DNA of 64,000 nucleotides, taken from positions 1,353,001 to 1,417,000 of the forward strand of contig NZ_CP083761.1 of assembly GCF_023558375.1 (NCBI RefSeq), written 5' to 3'. Under the pieces are notes generated by a model that was given only the letters and a program-made list of their open reading frames with translations, searched no databases and was not told where the DNA came from. The position numbers were made by a program, and so were the translations under genes. Origin of the DNA: Chroococcidiopsis sp. CCMEE 29. GTDB taxonomy: Bacteria > Cyanobacteriota > Cyanobacteriia > Cyanobacteriales > Chroococcidiopsidaceae. Shown here one piece after another: positions 28,880-37,706 of this stretch (positions within the stretch are counted from its first letter, which is position 1; the number at the start of each line of letters is the position of its first letter).

Positions 28880-29639
28880 AACGCAACTTGGTATGAGTGT
28901 GATATTGATGCGGGGATACTCCGGTTGATTGCTTGAATTGCCGTGCGAAATAATAGGGACTCATACCGACTTGTGCTGCGATGTCTGCCAGGGTGATGTC
29001 GATTTCTAGGTGCTCCTGAATGTAATCAATTGCCTGTTGCAGCTTATACGGAGGCAATCCTAGTGTGTGCTGTGCTTGTACACGTGGGGTGGCAGAATGA
29101 TGTTTGAGCAGATGCGCCACCAAGACGTTCGTGAGCGAGTCCACATAGAGATGTCCGCTCGGATGCTCGGCTAATAGTTCCATTAATAGCGCTTGCCCTA
29201 GCTGCTCGGTCATCGGGTCGGGCACGCTGAACTGATGGACGAGTTCGACCTGATTAGAATCGATTTCCAGCACTTGCTCCGCAATGATATCGACAAAGGC
29301 TGGATCAAGCCGCAAATGCAGCACATTCACGTTGTTTTGCCAATGCCATTCGGTTGCCCGACCTGCTGGCGTGAGGATCATATTGCCTTTAACGACTCTT
29401 GCCTGCTGCGTTCGACCCTCGAACTGTTGAGTTAACGTGTAGGGGCTACCAAAGTTCAAGGTGACTAAGTGCTGCTGAAGTTGGGGTGAAATCAAGCGAT
29501 TTGGGCGATGATGGTACTGTTGGGCAACGATGCCCGTCCAGTTATACGGCTGACTCGAAACGGTTGGTTGCTCAGGCAGAACCTCGAAAAGCTCGGCGGT
29601 ACTAGTAAATTCTGGGGTTGTAGATTCCGTTTCGGTCAC
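28869..29639 (-). CDS. AraC-family regulator, C-terminus lost
   Basis: The 256-residue protein has an AraC N-terminal ligand-binding region and the first HTH of the DNA-binding domain (ITLADIAAQVGMSPYYFARQ, then FKQSTGVSPHQY). After HQY the family continues with a linker helix and a second HTH of about 50 residues. Here the frame ends HTHTKLRSKR, and the last codons are encoded by the end of the neighbouring IS630. DNA binding is thus probably weak or lost. The N-terminal effector part is intact. Confidence 0.85.
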   Translation of the reverse strand: MTETESTTPEFTSTAELFEVLPEQPTVSSQPYNWTGIVAQQYHHRPNRLISPQLQQHLVTLNFGSPYTLTQQFEGRTQQARVVKGNMILTPAGRATEWHWQNNVNVLHLRLDPAFVDIIAEQVLEIDSNQVELVHQFSVPDPMTEQLGQALLMELLAEHPSGHLYVDSLTNVLVAHLLKHHSATPRVQAQHTLGLPPYKLQQAIDYIQEHLEIDITLADIAAQVGMSPYYFARQFKQSTGVSPHQYHTHTKLRSKR

Positions 29640-29803
29640 AGCACTTGCCTCAACTTATCTCTGGGTCTTCAGACCCATTTCTAAAATTAGATTGAATGCG
29701 TGCAACAGAATTGCAATCTAGATAAAGACAGAGATTTATCAAAACAGTAAGATTGTACTCCCCCAACCATTAGATACGCCCATGTGTGGCTGTGTGTATC
29801 GCT

Positions 29804-30367
29804 TTACTCTAACAACCAACCAAATATCAACCCTACACTTAAATTCAACTCATTAGCAAATGAGGGGACTGGAAGTGTCTGCTCTGACTGGTCAAACACT
29901 TCTGGTTGCTGCTTTGGAAGATACACAAAAACAGTTTGCTCATCGGGGTCAATCAACCAACCCATCTGAGTTCCATGATTAAGACAATGCAGAATGTTTT
30001 TGGTTACTTTCGTTTGACTTTGATCGGGTGAGAGGATTTCAATAGTCCAGTCAGGAGCGATTGGAAAGGTATTAGCAACCTCACCATTTTGGTCACGGGG
30101 AACCCTCTTCCAAGTAAACACAGACACATCTGGAACCGTTGAACGCCCACCAAACGTACAACGTAGCTCTGAAAACGCTCGTGCAATCTGTTGAGGTTTA
30201 AGACTCACATTGATAGTAGTAGAAAACTCGGTTTGAATCGTGCTGTGCTTTCCCTGTGGCATTGGTTTCTGAATAATCTGCCCATCGACATACTCGTTAG
30301 CAGGCTTAGTTTCTGGCAGTTTCAGAAACTCCTCCAAGGTGATGGGTTTAGATGGAGACTGTACCAT
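29804..30367 (-). CDS. Uma2-family protein, probable integron cassette gene
   Basis: The 187-residue protein has the Uma2 order: ITLEEFLKLPETKPANEYVDG, the catalytic Asp in STVPDVSVF, and APDWTIEILSPDQSQTKVTKN with the Glu-x-Ser and Lys. It resembles a PD-(D/E)XK nuclease but has no proven activity. The start at MVQSPSKPITLEEF (30367) fits the family, while a frame from 30445 runs into the attC-like site upstream. It lies directly downstream (minus direction) of that site, as expected for a cassette gene. Confidence 0.85.
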   Translation of the reverse strand: MVQSPSKPITLEEFLKLPETKPANEYVDGQIIQKPMPQGKHSTIQTEFSTTINVSLKPQQIARAFSELRCTFGGRSTVPDVSVFTWKRVPRDQNGEVANTFPIAPDWTIEILSPDQSQTKVTKNILHCLNHGTQMGWLIDPDEQTVFVYLPKQQPEVFDQSEQTLPVPSFANELNLSVGLIFGWLLE

Positions 30368-30426
30368 TTGAACTCTCTTATGACGGGAGTTAGATAGGGC
30401 TTGTACCAATTCTAGGAGATAAGCAC

Positions 30427-30510
30427 GTCTAACGACCAAGCTCACCGGACGCAGATGACATTTGTACCGCCGATAACCTCAATAGGTTCTGGTGCAGCGC
30501 AATGTTATGC
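30427..30510 (-). other. attC-like integron recombination site 1
   Basis: Read on the minus strand, the site begins GCATAAC and ends GTTAGAC, the second matching the GTTRRRY core exactly. The inner arms GCGCTGCACCAGA and TCCGGTGAGCTTG pair with one extrahelical G, the feature that sets strand choice in attC sites. The site is 84 bp and lies 72 bp after the stop of the YunG-like gene. Confidence 0.7.
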
Positions 30511-30582
30511 GGCTGCCTCACGGCTACTTTTCACTTCACCTAAGGATCTCAACTTGGTACAGTGTTCATCTGCTAACTTGAC

Positions 30583-30942
30583 TTAGCACTTGATCAATCG
30601 CTTGTAGAGATAAGCGTATTGAGCTTGATTAGTATCAGCAAACGCTTCCTCTCGACTAGAAGGAAGATCGAGATAATCAGGTAAACTTTGGAATTGATCC
30701 ATCGTTAGATCGTATATTTTGCCATCAACACGATTGTAAAAGTGCCATCTTCCATCCACAGGCGTTTTAAGAATCTCGCCGCCAAATTGATCTTGAATGA
30801 CGATCACCGTGACACTACATTGACCACACGCAGGATTCTGCTCAGTCCACAAGGAGCTAGATCCGATAGACCAGCATTGCTTGAGTAAGATTTTCACAAT
30901 TTGCTCGTCAAATCTCTGTATTGCAAATCCCATATGCATCAA
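30583..30942 (-). CDS. YunG-like protein, probable integron cassette gene
   Basis: The 119-residue protein has the pattern WTEQNPACGQCSVTVIVIQD, then QFGGEILKTPVDGRWHFYNR and DLTMDQF. This resembles proteins annotated as YunG-like, whose role is unknown; the Cys in GQCSVT and the following His could be part of a papain-like site, which is only a suggestion. A start at MGFAIQRFDEQ (30933) is also possible. The gene lies between two attC-like sites in the same orientation. Confidence 0.65.
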   Translation of the reverse strand: MMHMGFAIQRFDEQIVKILLKQCWSIGSSSLWTEQNPACGQCSVTVIVIQDQFGGEILKTPVDGRWHFYNRVDGKIYDLTMDQFQSLPDYLDLPSSREEAFADTNQAQYAYLYKRLIKC

Positions 30943-31037
30943 CGCTCTGCTACTTATTGCTCACTTCTGCGATAGCACTTTAGCCTTGAATTTCAACTAA
31001 TAGCTCATCAACCACACCCTCACTGATTACCAAAGCC

Positions 31038-31124
31038 ATATAACGATGCAGTTGAGCGGCTGCAAGTAGCTTTTGCATCTACACCATTGGTTCTCAGCGG
31101 TCCGCTCCAACCGAATTGTTAGGT
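31038..31124 (-). other. attC-like integron recombination site 2
   Basis: Read on the minus strand the site starts ACCTAAC (a perfect RYYYAAC) and ends GTTATAT. The arms CGGTTGGAGCGG and CCGCTCAACTG pair with a single extrahelical G at the same relative place as in site 1. It is 87 bp and lies 95 bp upstream of the YunG-like start. The cassette that once preceded it has been replaced by IS1 sequence from 31257. Confidence 0.65.
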
Positions 31125-31284
31125 GGCATTTCACTAGAGTTGTCGGGAAATAAAACAAAAAATCCTTGAAAGCCTTACATAGCAAGTGTTTTCATTGATT
31201 TTGAAAAAAATCGTTATACCCTTTGTGTAGCAGAACTTTCAGCCATTTTTCTCGTTGGTAGTGTTATAGATTTATTGTTTGTCC

Positions 31285-31794
31285 TTAAATTGGTAGACCA
31301 AATTCATAGCGATTGATAAATAATCCAATGACCCCTTCGTGCATCACCTCTGTCTTGGAAAAGCAAATTGTCTTACGGGCTAGTCGCTTGATGCGCGTTC
31401 TCAATCTTAGATTTTTCCGTTCGATTCTCTAAGTTTTGCGTTTACCTACTTCATGAATTTCTGCTGGCAAATGCCGTTCGTAAGCTCCCCAGCCATCAGT
31501 ACAGAACCGTCTAATTCCAAACGGTTCTAGCAAATTTTTCAGTTGAAGAAATACCTCATCTTTTCGGCGACCAAAGACATATGCTAGTACTTTACCAGTG
31601 CTACGGTCAATAGCGTGCCAGAGCCAGCGTGGGGTTTTCTTACTGCTGACATAGCTCTACATTTCATCAAGTTCAGATTCCTCAATGCCAGATTCTTCTG
31701 CCTCTTCGACTCGGATGATATCTACTTCAATCTGCTCCGGTTTTAATTGTTGTAACAGTTTCTGATTAACTGGTTGAAGATGTCTGAGTTTTTT
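31285..31794 (-). pseudogene. IS1 insB-like transposase with two amber codons
   Basis: The DDE-like IS1 domain can be followed through WLWHAIDRSTGKVLAYV, DEVFLQLKNLLEPFG, and RRFCTDGWGAYERHLPAE to RYEFGLPI. TAG codons replace Trp in ELDEM-SYV (near 31660) and Gln in KRKT-RIERK (near 31427). An A8 tract marks the insA-insB overlap. Confidence 0.8.
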
Positions 31795-32056
31795 TTAATT
31801 CCTGAATCACCGTAGTAGGGCTAACATGTAAAACTCGTGCAATGTCTCGAACACCACTACCGTTAAGAGTCATCTCCACAATTTGCTGTTTTACTTGTCT
31901 GCTTCTTTCCGGATAAGTTTGATTCAGAATGAAAGTGCGATAAGGGCAGTCTAGATTTTGACAACGGTAGCGTTGCTTTCCCTCTGCTGATTTCCCATTC
32001 TTAATCACCTCTGTGCTATGACAGTGTGGGCATTGCACGGGGAGCCAAACAGCCAT
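31766..32056 (-). CDS. IS1 insA-like protein
   Basis: The 96-residue protein has the zinc-finger part (QCPHCHSTEVIKNGKSAEGK, then QRYRCQNLDC) and an HTH (NGSGVRDIARVLHVSPTTVI). Alone it would act as an IS1 repressor. It is intact but its insB partner is not. Confidence 0.85.
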   Translation of the reverse strand: MAVWLPVQCPHCHSTEVIKNGKSAEGKQRYRCQNLDCPYRTFILNQTYPERSRQVKQQIVEMTLNGSGVRDIARVLHVSPTTVIQELKKTQTSSTS

Positions 32057-32146
32057 AATGCTTAACCAAACAACTTCTGTTAACTTCCTTTTCCTGTTCC
32101 TTATTATAGTTGAACACCAGATCTAGAACACCACCGATAGTAGATG

Positions 32147-33049
32147 AGACTTCTTGCAAAAGGTTATTGAGTTAGCTGGATTTCATAGTTGTACAAACCA
32201 GCAATCAAGTTAAAGCGTAGACCAAAACGCTTTCTGCGATTTCTATAGCGGTCAGATAAAATCTTAAAAATCGTCAGAGAGCGATTAACATGCTCACCAA
32301 CAACTCTAAGTTTGGCTAACTGCCGATTCAAGTGCTTGTCTTCGACACTGAGACTGGCTTTCCTCGGCTTTTTCTTGGGTATACGGCTATTGGGATGAAT
32401 CTTAGCAATGCCTTGATACCCTTTATCTGCCAAACACTCCACAGCGGTTAGCATTTTCACCTGGCTGGTTTTGAATAAATGGAAATCATGTTCGCGTCCC
32501 TTGCCATGTGCGGTACAAACGATCTGTTTTGTCAATTGGTCTACCACTACTTGGGACTTGAGTGTATGCTGTTTCTTTTTGCCGCTGTAGTAGCGTTTCT
32601 GTTTTTTTGAGGACGTTCAATCGGACTTTCAGTCACGTCAACTACCACTACCTCAATGGTATGCTCTGGCTCCAGGAGTTTCTTCTTTCCTGGGAGGCTG
32701 AATTTCCCTGAGCTAATCAGGGTGTCTTCTACACTGCGAATGATGCGGTAGGCTGTGGACTCATAAACGCCCCAAGTTTGAGCAATATGAAAATAAGTGC
32801 GGTACTCCCGTAGGTATTCTAGGGTCATCAATACTTGGTCTTCCAGGCTAAGTTTGCTGGGTCTACCTGGTTTCAATTGTTGCTTTGCTTGCTGCATCAC
32901 TATTACGATTTGGTTAAAGGTTTCAGGGTGCACGCCGCATAGCCGTTTAAATTCTTCTGGCTTGAGATGCTTGATTCGTTCGTAGGTCATAGAATTTCCT
33001 CCTCTAACCTACTACATGCCATCTCTTCCTACCCTTTTGCAAGAAGTCT
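32147..33049 (-). mobile_element. IS5-family (ISL2-like) element, 903 bp
   Basis: The ends AGACTTCTTGCAAAAGG and complement are flanked by ATG on both sides (32144-32146 and 33050-33052), a 3-bp duplication. It starts 12 bp from the end of the decayed IS1. Confidence 0.82.
32164..32990 (-). CDS. IS5-family transposase, two frames with a -1 site
   Basis: The first frame (32547-32990) has an HTH_Tnp_4-type part (EEFKRLCGVHPETFNQIV, LSLEDQVLMTLEYLREYRTY) and the first Asp in VVVVDVTESPIERPQK. The second frame (32164-32547) has GREHDFHLFK, CLADKGYQGI and RLVVGEHVNR-like text (KLRVVGEHVNRSLTIFK). The frames join at CAA AAA AAA CAG, where a -1 shift yields KKQKRYYSGKKKQHTLKSQ. The related element at 55745 has the same slippery string, so the site is probably programmed. 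Confidence 0.85.
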
Positions 33050-33437
33050 ATGGATTCTGATGACGATGCTACCGAAGGTTGTGTTACAAAAACTTCTTAA
33101 GTTCAGAAAATCCCTCTTAGCGTAAAACCCCAACTCTGGCAATCAGTTCAGGCTTATTCCTGTTTTTTGTTCCATTACTTATCGATACCTTAGTTGAAAG
33201 CAATCGGAAGAATGATATTTAACCTAATTAACAATTAATCGTTCAAATCAACTACCATTTTTTAAAGCCTTTCATATCGTTAAAATCTTTTGCAAGAGAT
33301 ATACTATTTTGTCTAATTTAGCTTATCTAAATTATCTATTTTCAGGTGCATATCTCTATCACTTATACTCGATGCAAAACTGAGATATATCCGCGAAGGT
33401 TATCTGAGGTGAGTAATCATTAGCTTAGAGAGGTTTT
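33050..33437. other. Spacer without a recognisable gene
   Basis: The 388 bp between the IS5-type element and the split membrane-protein gene are AT-rich, with no long frame, repeat or hairpin that I can support. Confidence 0.5.
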
Positions 33438-33472
33438 GTGAAAAGATTATTCTTATCAAAAAGGTACTGTTT

Positions 33473-34777
33473 CTTAGTGATGCAGAAAACTTAGACGGTC
33501 TCATTGTGAGAATCTAACCACCTTCGAGAATTCAATCCGGCAGTCTAAGGCATCTCGTTTACGGTGAGAAGCACAGGCAGGAGGCGGATTATTCTTGGGC
33601 AGTGCCAGGAGTTTGGGCAGGGAGAGTCGCGCATAGCAGAGTCGCGCTAGTTCGCGTAGACCCAGTTGCAGAAAACTCAAGCCCCGTTCCCCATGCCAGT
33701 CGAGACGGGAACGTTCTCCCATTTGCACCAGCATCATGCCGAGCATGAGGGCTATCAAGGAGGCACAATCCAGCAGCATGAATAAGCAGGTTAGAGCTTG
33801 GGCATTGCGTAAGCCGGAGTGCAACACCCCGAAGGCAGCCGACTTATAGTCCTTAAAGTGAGGTTCAATCCCACCAAATCGCTTACCATAGAGTGCAAAG
33901 CTTTGTAGGGAAGGTGGTTGGTCAGATAACACTGCCCAGGGGTCTTTGGTAGCTGGCACCGTAGCGGTGACCAGATGGCAACCGATTCCATCCAAGACCT
34001 GCACGTTCTCAAACAAATAGGCCTGCTGTTCGGGGGGCACGAGTTGCTCGACCGATTGAGTGCACCCGTTTGCCAACGTCACCTGCAAGTTCGACTTTAC
34101 CCGAATTGCCCACGACCATTGCTGTTGCTGTAACCAGTGGATCAAGTTGCCATGCTCAAAGCCTCGGTCGGCCAGTAAGCTCACTTGAGCGTGGGACGGT
34201 AATACTCGTTTAGCACACTCCAACACACTCTGATACTGCTCAAAACCGACGGTCGCACTGCCATGTTCGAGCACCACTTGAGCCAGAGTGAAGGAACGTC
34301 CTCCCCAGACGAAGCATACTTCAATCAGACAAAATTGATCCCACAGCATACTGGTATCGAGGGTCAGCAACACCGACTCTCCAGCAAATGCCGACAGGAC
34401 ATGGCGCAGTATCGGCTCATAGAACCGCTCGGCATTGATCTGCTGATTGTGCAGGAAGTAGCTTAACCGTTCCCAGTGAGCACGCGCTTGGCAGTCCCGA
34501 TGGCTCAAATAGGGAATCCATTTCCCCAGCACCGCACTGCCCGATTGCAAAATGGCAGCCAAGATTTCAGAAAATACTTGCAGATGTCGTTGGTCAATCG
34601 GGTGCACCCATTGACGCAGTTGGTCTTGCAGTTGACGATATAACAGGGGTGTTTCCATGAGATTGGCTTTGAGTTGGGGAACTTAAGCCTCTCATGAAAT
34701 GCCCCCTTTAAGCTATCTCAGTCTCATTTAAGACTCACCCTATACCATGCCTTTCAGGACTTTTCTGCACCACTAAG
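33473..34777 (-). mobile_element. IS4-family element (1,305 bp)
   Basis: The ends CTTAGTGATGCAGAAAA and (inverted) CTTAGTGGTGCAGAAAA are flanked by a perfect 10-bp duplication GGTACTGTTT (33463-33472 and 34778-34787). A relative lies at 53180-54485. Confidence 0.92.
33501..34658 (-). CDS. IS4-family transposase, intact
   Basis: The 385-residue protein has the N-terminal part RQLQDQLRQWVHPIDQRHLQ, the first Asp in LLTLDTSMLWDQFCLIEV, the second in SLLADRGFEHG, and the Glu region RFGGIEPHFKDYKSAAFGV, which fits the IS4 Y-(2)-R-(3)-E-(6)-K signature loosely. No frame change is visible, in contrast to the second copy. Confidence 0.9.
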   Translation of the reverse strand: METPLLYRQLQDQLRQWVHPIDQRHLQVFSEILAAILQSGSAVLGKWIPYLSHRDCQARAHWERLSYFLHNQQINAERFYEPILRHVLSAFAGESVLLTLDTSMLWDQFCLIEVCFVWGGRSFTLAQVVLEHGSATVGFEQYQSVLECAKRVLPSHAQVSLLADRGFEHGNLIHWLQQQQWSWAIRVKSNLQVTLANGCTQSVEQLVPPEQQAYLFENVQVLDGIGCHLVTATVPATKDPWAVLSDQPPSLQSFALYGKRFGGIEPHFKDYKSAAFGVLHSGLRNAQALTCLFMLLDCASLIALMLGMMLVQMGERSRLDWHGERGLSFLQLGLRELARLCYARLSLPKLLALPKNNPPPACASHRKRDALDCRIEFSKVVRFSQ

Positions 34778-35213
34778 GGTACTGTTTAAAGCATTCTAAT
34801 CTACTCAAATGTTCTAGTAGTGTTTTTGCTTTGGTAGGTGGTAATTTACTGGCATCAAATATAAATACTAGTGAGTTTGGGTTTTTGTTTTTGGCATTTA
34901 GTTCAAGTCAAATGCTTGTAGCTAGTATCTTAGAGCGTGATAAGCTCATGATTTTCTATTCAGCTTCACTCTTTTTATTTGTTGATTGCTTGGGAGTGTA
35001 TAGGTGGATACTAACTTAATGTTGACTCATTTCACCCATTAGCTTTTTGCTCAATTTATAAAAATATTGGTGCATAAGCAAATTGTTATTAGATGCTCAA
35101 CATCAACCCGTGACAGTTAATAAATAATCCGCTCGCTAAGTTATGCATTTCCTTAGTTTGAAAACCTATTTAACAATACTGGAAACAACAATATATAGTC
35201 TGAGGAGCGTTCA

Positions 35214-35609
35214 ATGGATATCCATATTCGTCCAATGAGGCAAGAAGATGTTGAAATATGTGGGCTGATATGTTACCAGGCTTTTAAAAACAGTGCTGAC
35301 TGTCATAACTTTCGCCCAGATCAGCCGTCTCTAGAATTCAGTATTCAGTTGGCGCAATCTTGCTTCGCTAACCCACAGATATTCAGCATCGTTGCCGAGA
35401 GTAACGGCAAAATTATCGGCTCTAACTATCTGTCGGAATATGACATTGTTCGGGCTGTTGGTCCGCTTGCTATTGACCCAAATGTTCAATCAGAGGGCGC
35501 GGGTAGAGAATTGATGAAAGTAGTTATTAAACGCGCCATACATAGCAAAAGTATTCGTTTAGTTCAAAACGCTTGGGAGCATAACAAATCAGGATGTTTT
35601 GTAGTATAG
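35214..35609 (+). pseudogene. GNAT N-acetyltransferase, 3' truncated
   Basis: The frame starts MDIHIRPMRQEDVEICGLIC and has the acetyl-CoA loop in GPLAIDPNVQSEGAGRELMK. After IRLVQNAWEHNKSG the family would continue with ALYxxLGF and 60-70 more residues. Here it ends CFVV, so the C-terminal part of the fold is missing. The 278 bp that follow contain nothing I can identify. The substrate is unknown. Confidence 0.7.
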
Positions 35610-35887
35610 AGGCAGAGAAGCAAAAGTTATTGAGAATAATCAACGGAAAATTGGGCTTTTTACACTTATTTTCTCAGTAATTAGCCTTTAAAGTATTACG
35701 AATGTGACAAGAACAGCTCGATTTGTTACGCTCCCATTGAGCACTTGAGTTGATAATACCGTTTGCTTAGCAATCGACGAAAGGTGGATCTCGATTCTAA
35801 CTTTCGTTGAGGCAGGATTCGAGACGTTCTTCAGATGCTTATCCCTAGCAAAATTCTTACGATGAGTTCATTGCTTGACTTGATGAT

Positions 35888-36850
35888 GTGAACCATAACT
35901 CAACCGCTTTAGCTCCTATGAGTAAACAGAACCCGGCAATTGCTGCATCCTCTTCTATAGATGCGTCTAGTACATCAATCCCGATAAAAGCAGCTCAAGT
36001 AGAACTTGTCGAAGACTTGACCCACGATGAAGCACGCGATCGCTCACAGTTAGAGTTGAGGGTAGGGCAAGCATTCTATCAGGCAGGTAAAGCACTAGCC
36101 CAACTGCGGCAGCGACGGCTGTATCGTTCAACCCACAGGACGTTTGAGGCTTACTGCCAAGATAGATTTGGGTTCACTCGCCGTTACAGCGATTATTTGA
36201 TTCGTGGTGCGGTAGTCGTAGAAAACTTGCAACAAACGAGAACGATTCATTCTCAAAATCAGTTGAACGAACAGAAGGAAACGAATGAGAATCTCAGAAC
36301 GATGCCGGCTGCCATCCTGCCTACTAAGTTAGAGCAAATAAAGCCTTTAGCCAACCTCAAGCCCCAGGAGCAGCAGCAAGTCTGGAACAAAGCTGTAGCA
36401 AAAGCCAATGGCAAAGTCCCTTCTGGTCGAATTGTTAGAGGAATTGTTGAGCAGCTAAACCAAAAGTCCTCAGTGTCTACCAACAGTGTGTTTCAAGCGG
36501 GTGATGTATTTATTCTGGTTAGACTAGCAGGTAAGGAAAGAAAATATAACGGGTGTTGGGCGATCGCAGTAGAGCAAAGCGAATATGCAGTAATTGTTGA
36601 CGTACACAATACAACTCTTACTGTAAAACTAAAAAACTTGAACAAGATTGATTTGTTCAAAGCCCAGCAGCAGTTACCGCAGATTTTGCAGCGGATGAGA
36701 CGACTACACGCGGTCGGTATCTTGGATCGAGGAGCAGACAACGTTCTAGAAGATTTAGCAAAGCAGACTGATTTAACTCCCGTGGAAGAAGGTCTGTTGT
36801 CTTGGCTAGAGAAATACTACAAAGTCGATGCACAAGCAAGCGAATCGTAA
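35888..36850 (+). CDS. Plasmid-type conserved cyanobacterial protein with an HTH-like region
   Basis: I know no function for this 320-residue protein. Residues near 65-115 (QAFYQAGKALAQLRQRRLYR, then HRTFEAYCQDRFGFTRRYSDY) resemble the DUF3102/ParB-like regions of plasmid and phage proteins and could bind DNA. A Gln-rich linker follows. The C-terminal half has AGDVFILVRLAGKERKYNGC and VEEGLLSWLEKYYKVDAQ. A decayed copy of its last 45 residues lies at 49840-49973. The start may be the second Met (35918). Confidence 0.6.
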   Translation: MNHNSTALAPMSKQNPAIAASSSIDASSTSIPIKAAQVELVEDLTHDEARDRSQLELRVGQAFYQAGKALAQLRQRRLYRSTHRTFEAYCQDRFGFTRRYSDYLIRGAVVVENLQQTRTIHSQNQLNEQKETNENLRTMPAAILPTKLEQIKPLANLKPQEQQQVWNKAVAKANGKVPSGRIVRGIVEQLNQKSSVSTNSVFQAGDVFILVRLAGKERKYNGCWAIAVEQSEYAVIVDVHNTTLTVKLKNLNKIDLFKAQQQLPQILQRMRRLHAVGILDRGADNVLEDLAKQTDLTPVEEGLLSWLEKYYKVDAQASES

Positions 36851-36949
36851 TTACTTAGCGATACAGACTGTGTTGCCAAGACTTATCAAGGACAGAAGTT
36901 TTCCGTCAGTTGAACCGAGTTACGCATACTTACGTTAGTAACATCCACC

Positions 36950-37652
36950 ATGCAACAACAGCGCCCTACCTCGCTCGTGATCGGGATGATATTATTTCCA
37001 AATTTGACACAACTGGATTTCACTGGTCCCTGTGAAGTCTTTTCTCGTTTACCAAATGCCAAAGTCTATTTATTAGCTCCAACTCTCGCTCCGATTTACT
37101 CTGAATCTGGTCTACCGCTTATGCCCAATACCAGCTTCTCGCTTTCGCCAACTCTGGATGTGTCATTCGTTTCAGGTGGTCTAGGTGTCTAATTATAAAT
37201 TGCAAGATGATGAATTTCTTCAGTTTTTAAAAACTCAGGGCGATCACGCTGGTTACGTGACTTCAGTTTGTACAGGTTCGCTGTTGCTAGCAGTGGCTGG
37301 CTTACTTCAAGGTTATCGCGCTACCACTCACTGGTGTTTTATGGGATTACTGGCAATGTTGTTCGGAGTGGAAACGGTTGCAGAACGAGTTGTGATTGAT
37401 CGCAATCGGATTACAGCTGGAGGAATTACGGCTGGAATTGATTTTGGCTTCGTATTAGCAGCCGAACTCTTTAGGGATATTGTGGCTCAAGAGATTCAGT
37501 TATGGATGGAATACAATCCAGCGCCTCCCTTTACCAGTGGCTCTCCCCAAACAGCTAGCCCTCATGTCCTCAAAAGCGTACGAGATCAAGGTCAGCATCT
37601 ATTAGAAACGCGAAGACAAATTATTCAACTTAAAGCAAAATCTTTACCTTGA
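36950..37652 (+). pseudogene. DJ-1/PfpI-family (isonitrile hydratase-like) gene with a frameshift
   Basis: The first frame (36950-37192) has SLVIGMILFPNLTQLDFTGP and then CEVFSRLPNAKVYLLAPT, ending SGGLGV. The second (from about 37190) has YKLQDDEFLQFLKTQG, the nucleophile Cys in YVTSVCTGSLLLAVAGLLQG, YRATTHW and ITAGGITAGIDFGFVLAAEL. The family reads PGGPGV followed by a charged helix at the break, so one short indel separates the halves. It lies just upstream of narK and nos on the same strand. Confidence 0.82.
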
Positions 37653-37706
37653 AATTGCCGGTATTTAAAATCAGCAATCGCACAAAACCTTCAAAAGGAG
37701 CAAACC

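Larger units (their letters stand above)
31257..32135 (-). mobile_element. IS1-family element (879 bp), decayed
   Basis: The ends GGTAGTGTTATAGAT and (inverted) GGTGGTGTTCTAGATC are imperfect repeats. No target duplication is visible. insA is open and insB has stops. Confidence 0.8.
33438..35019 (+). pseudogene. Small membrane protein gene split by an IS4-type element
   Basis: A GTG at 33438 after GAGAGG opens the frame KRLFLSKRYCL. The IS4-type element then intervenes. After removing it and one copy of the 10-bp duplication, the frame continues [20 protein letters not shown], then [20 protein letters not shown], and ends [15 protein letters not shown]. The rebuilt protein has 88 residues with two or three hydrophobic helices. 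I do not know its function, but the pattern (ASNIN, GF-FLAx[11 protein letters not shown]) looks like a conserved small cyanobacterial membrane protein. Confidence 0.7.

Noticed and set aside
29808-29814. GTTAGAG near the end of the Uma2 gene as a third attC core
   Set aside because: It lies inside the coding region, and no pairing arms or RYYYAAC box can be found within 60-150 bp.
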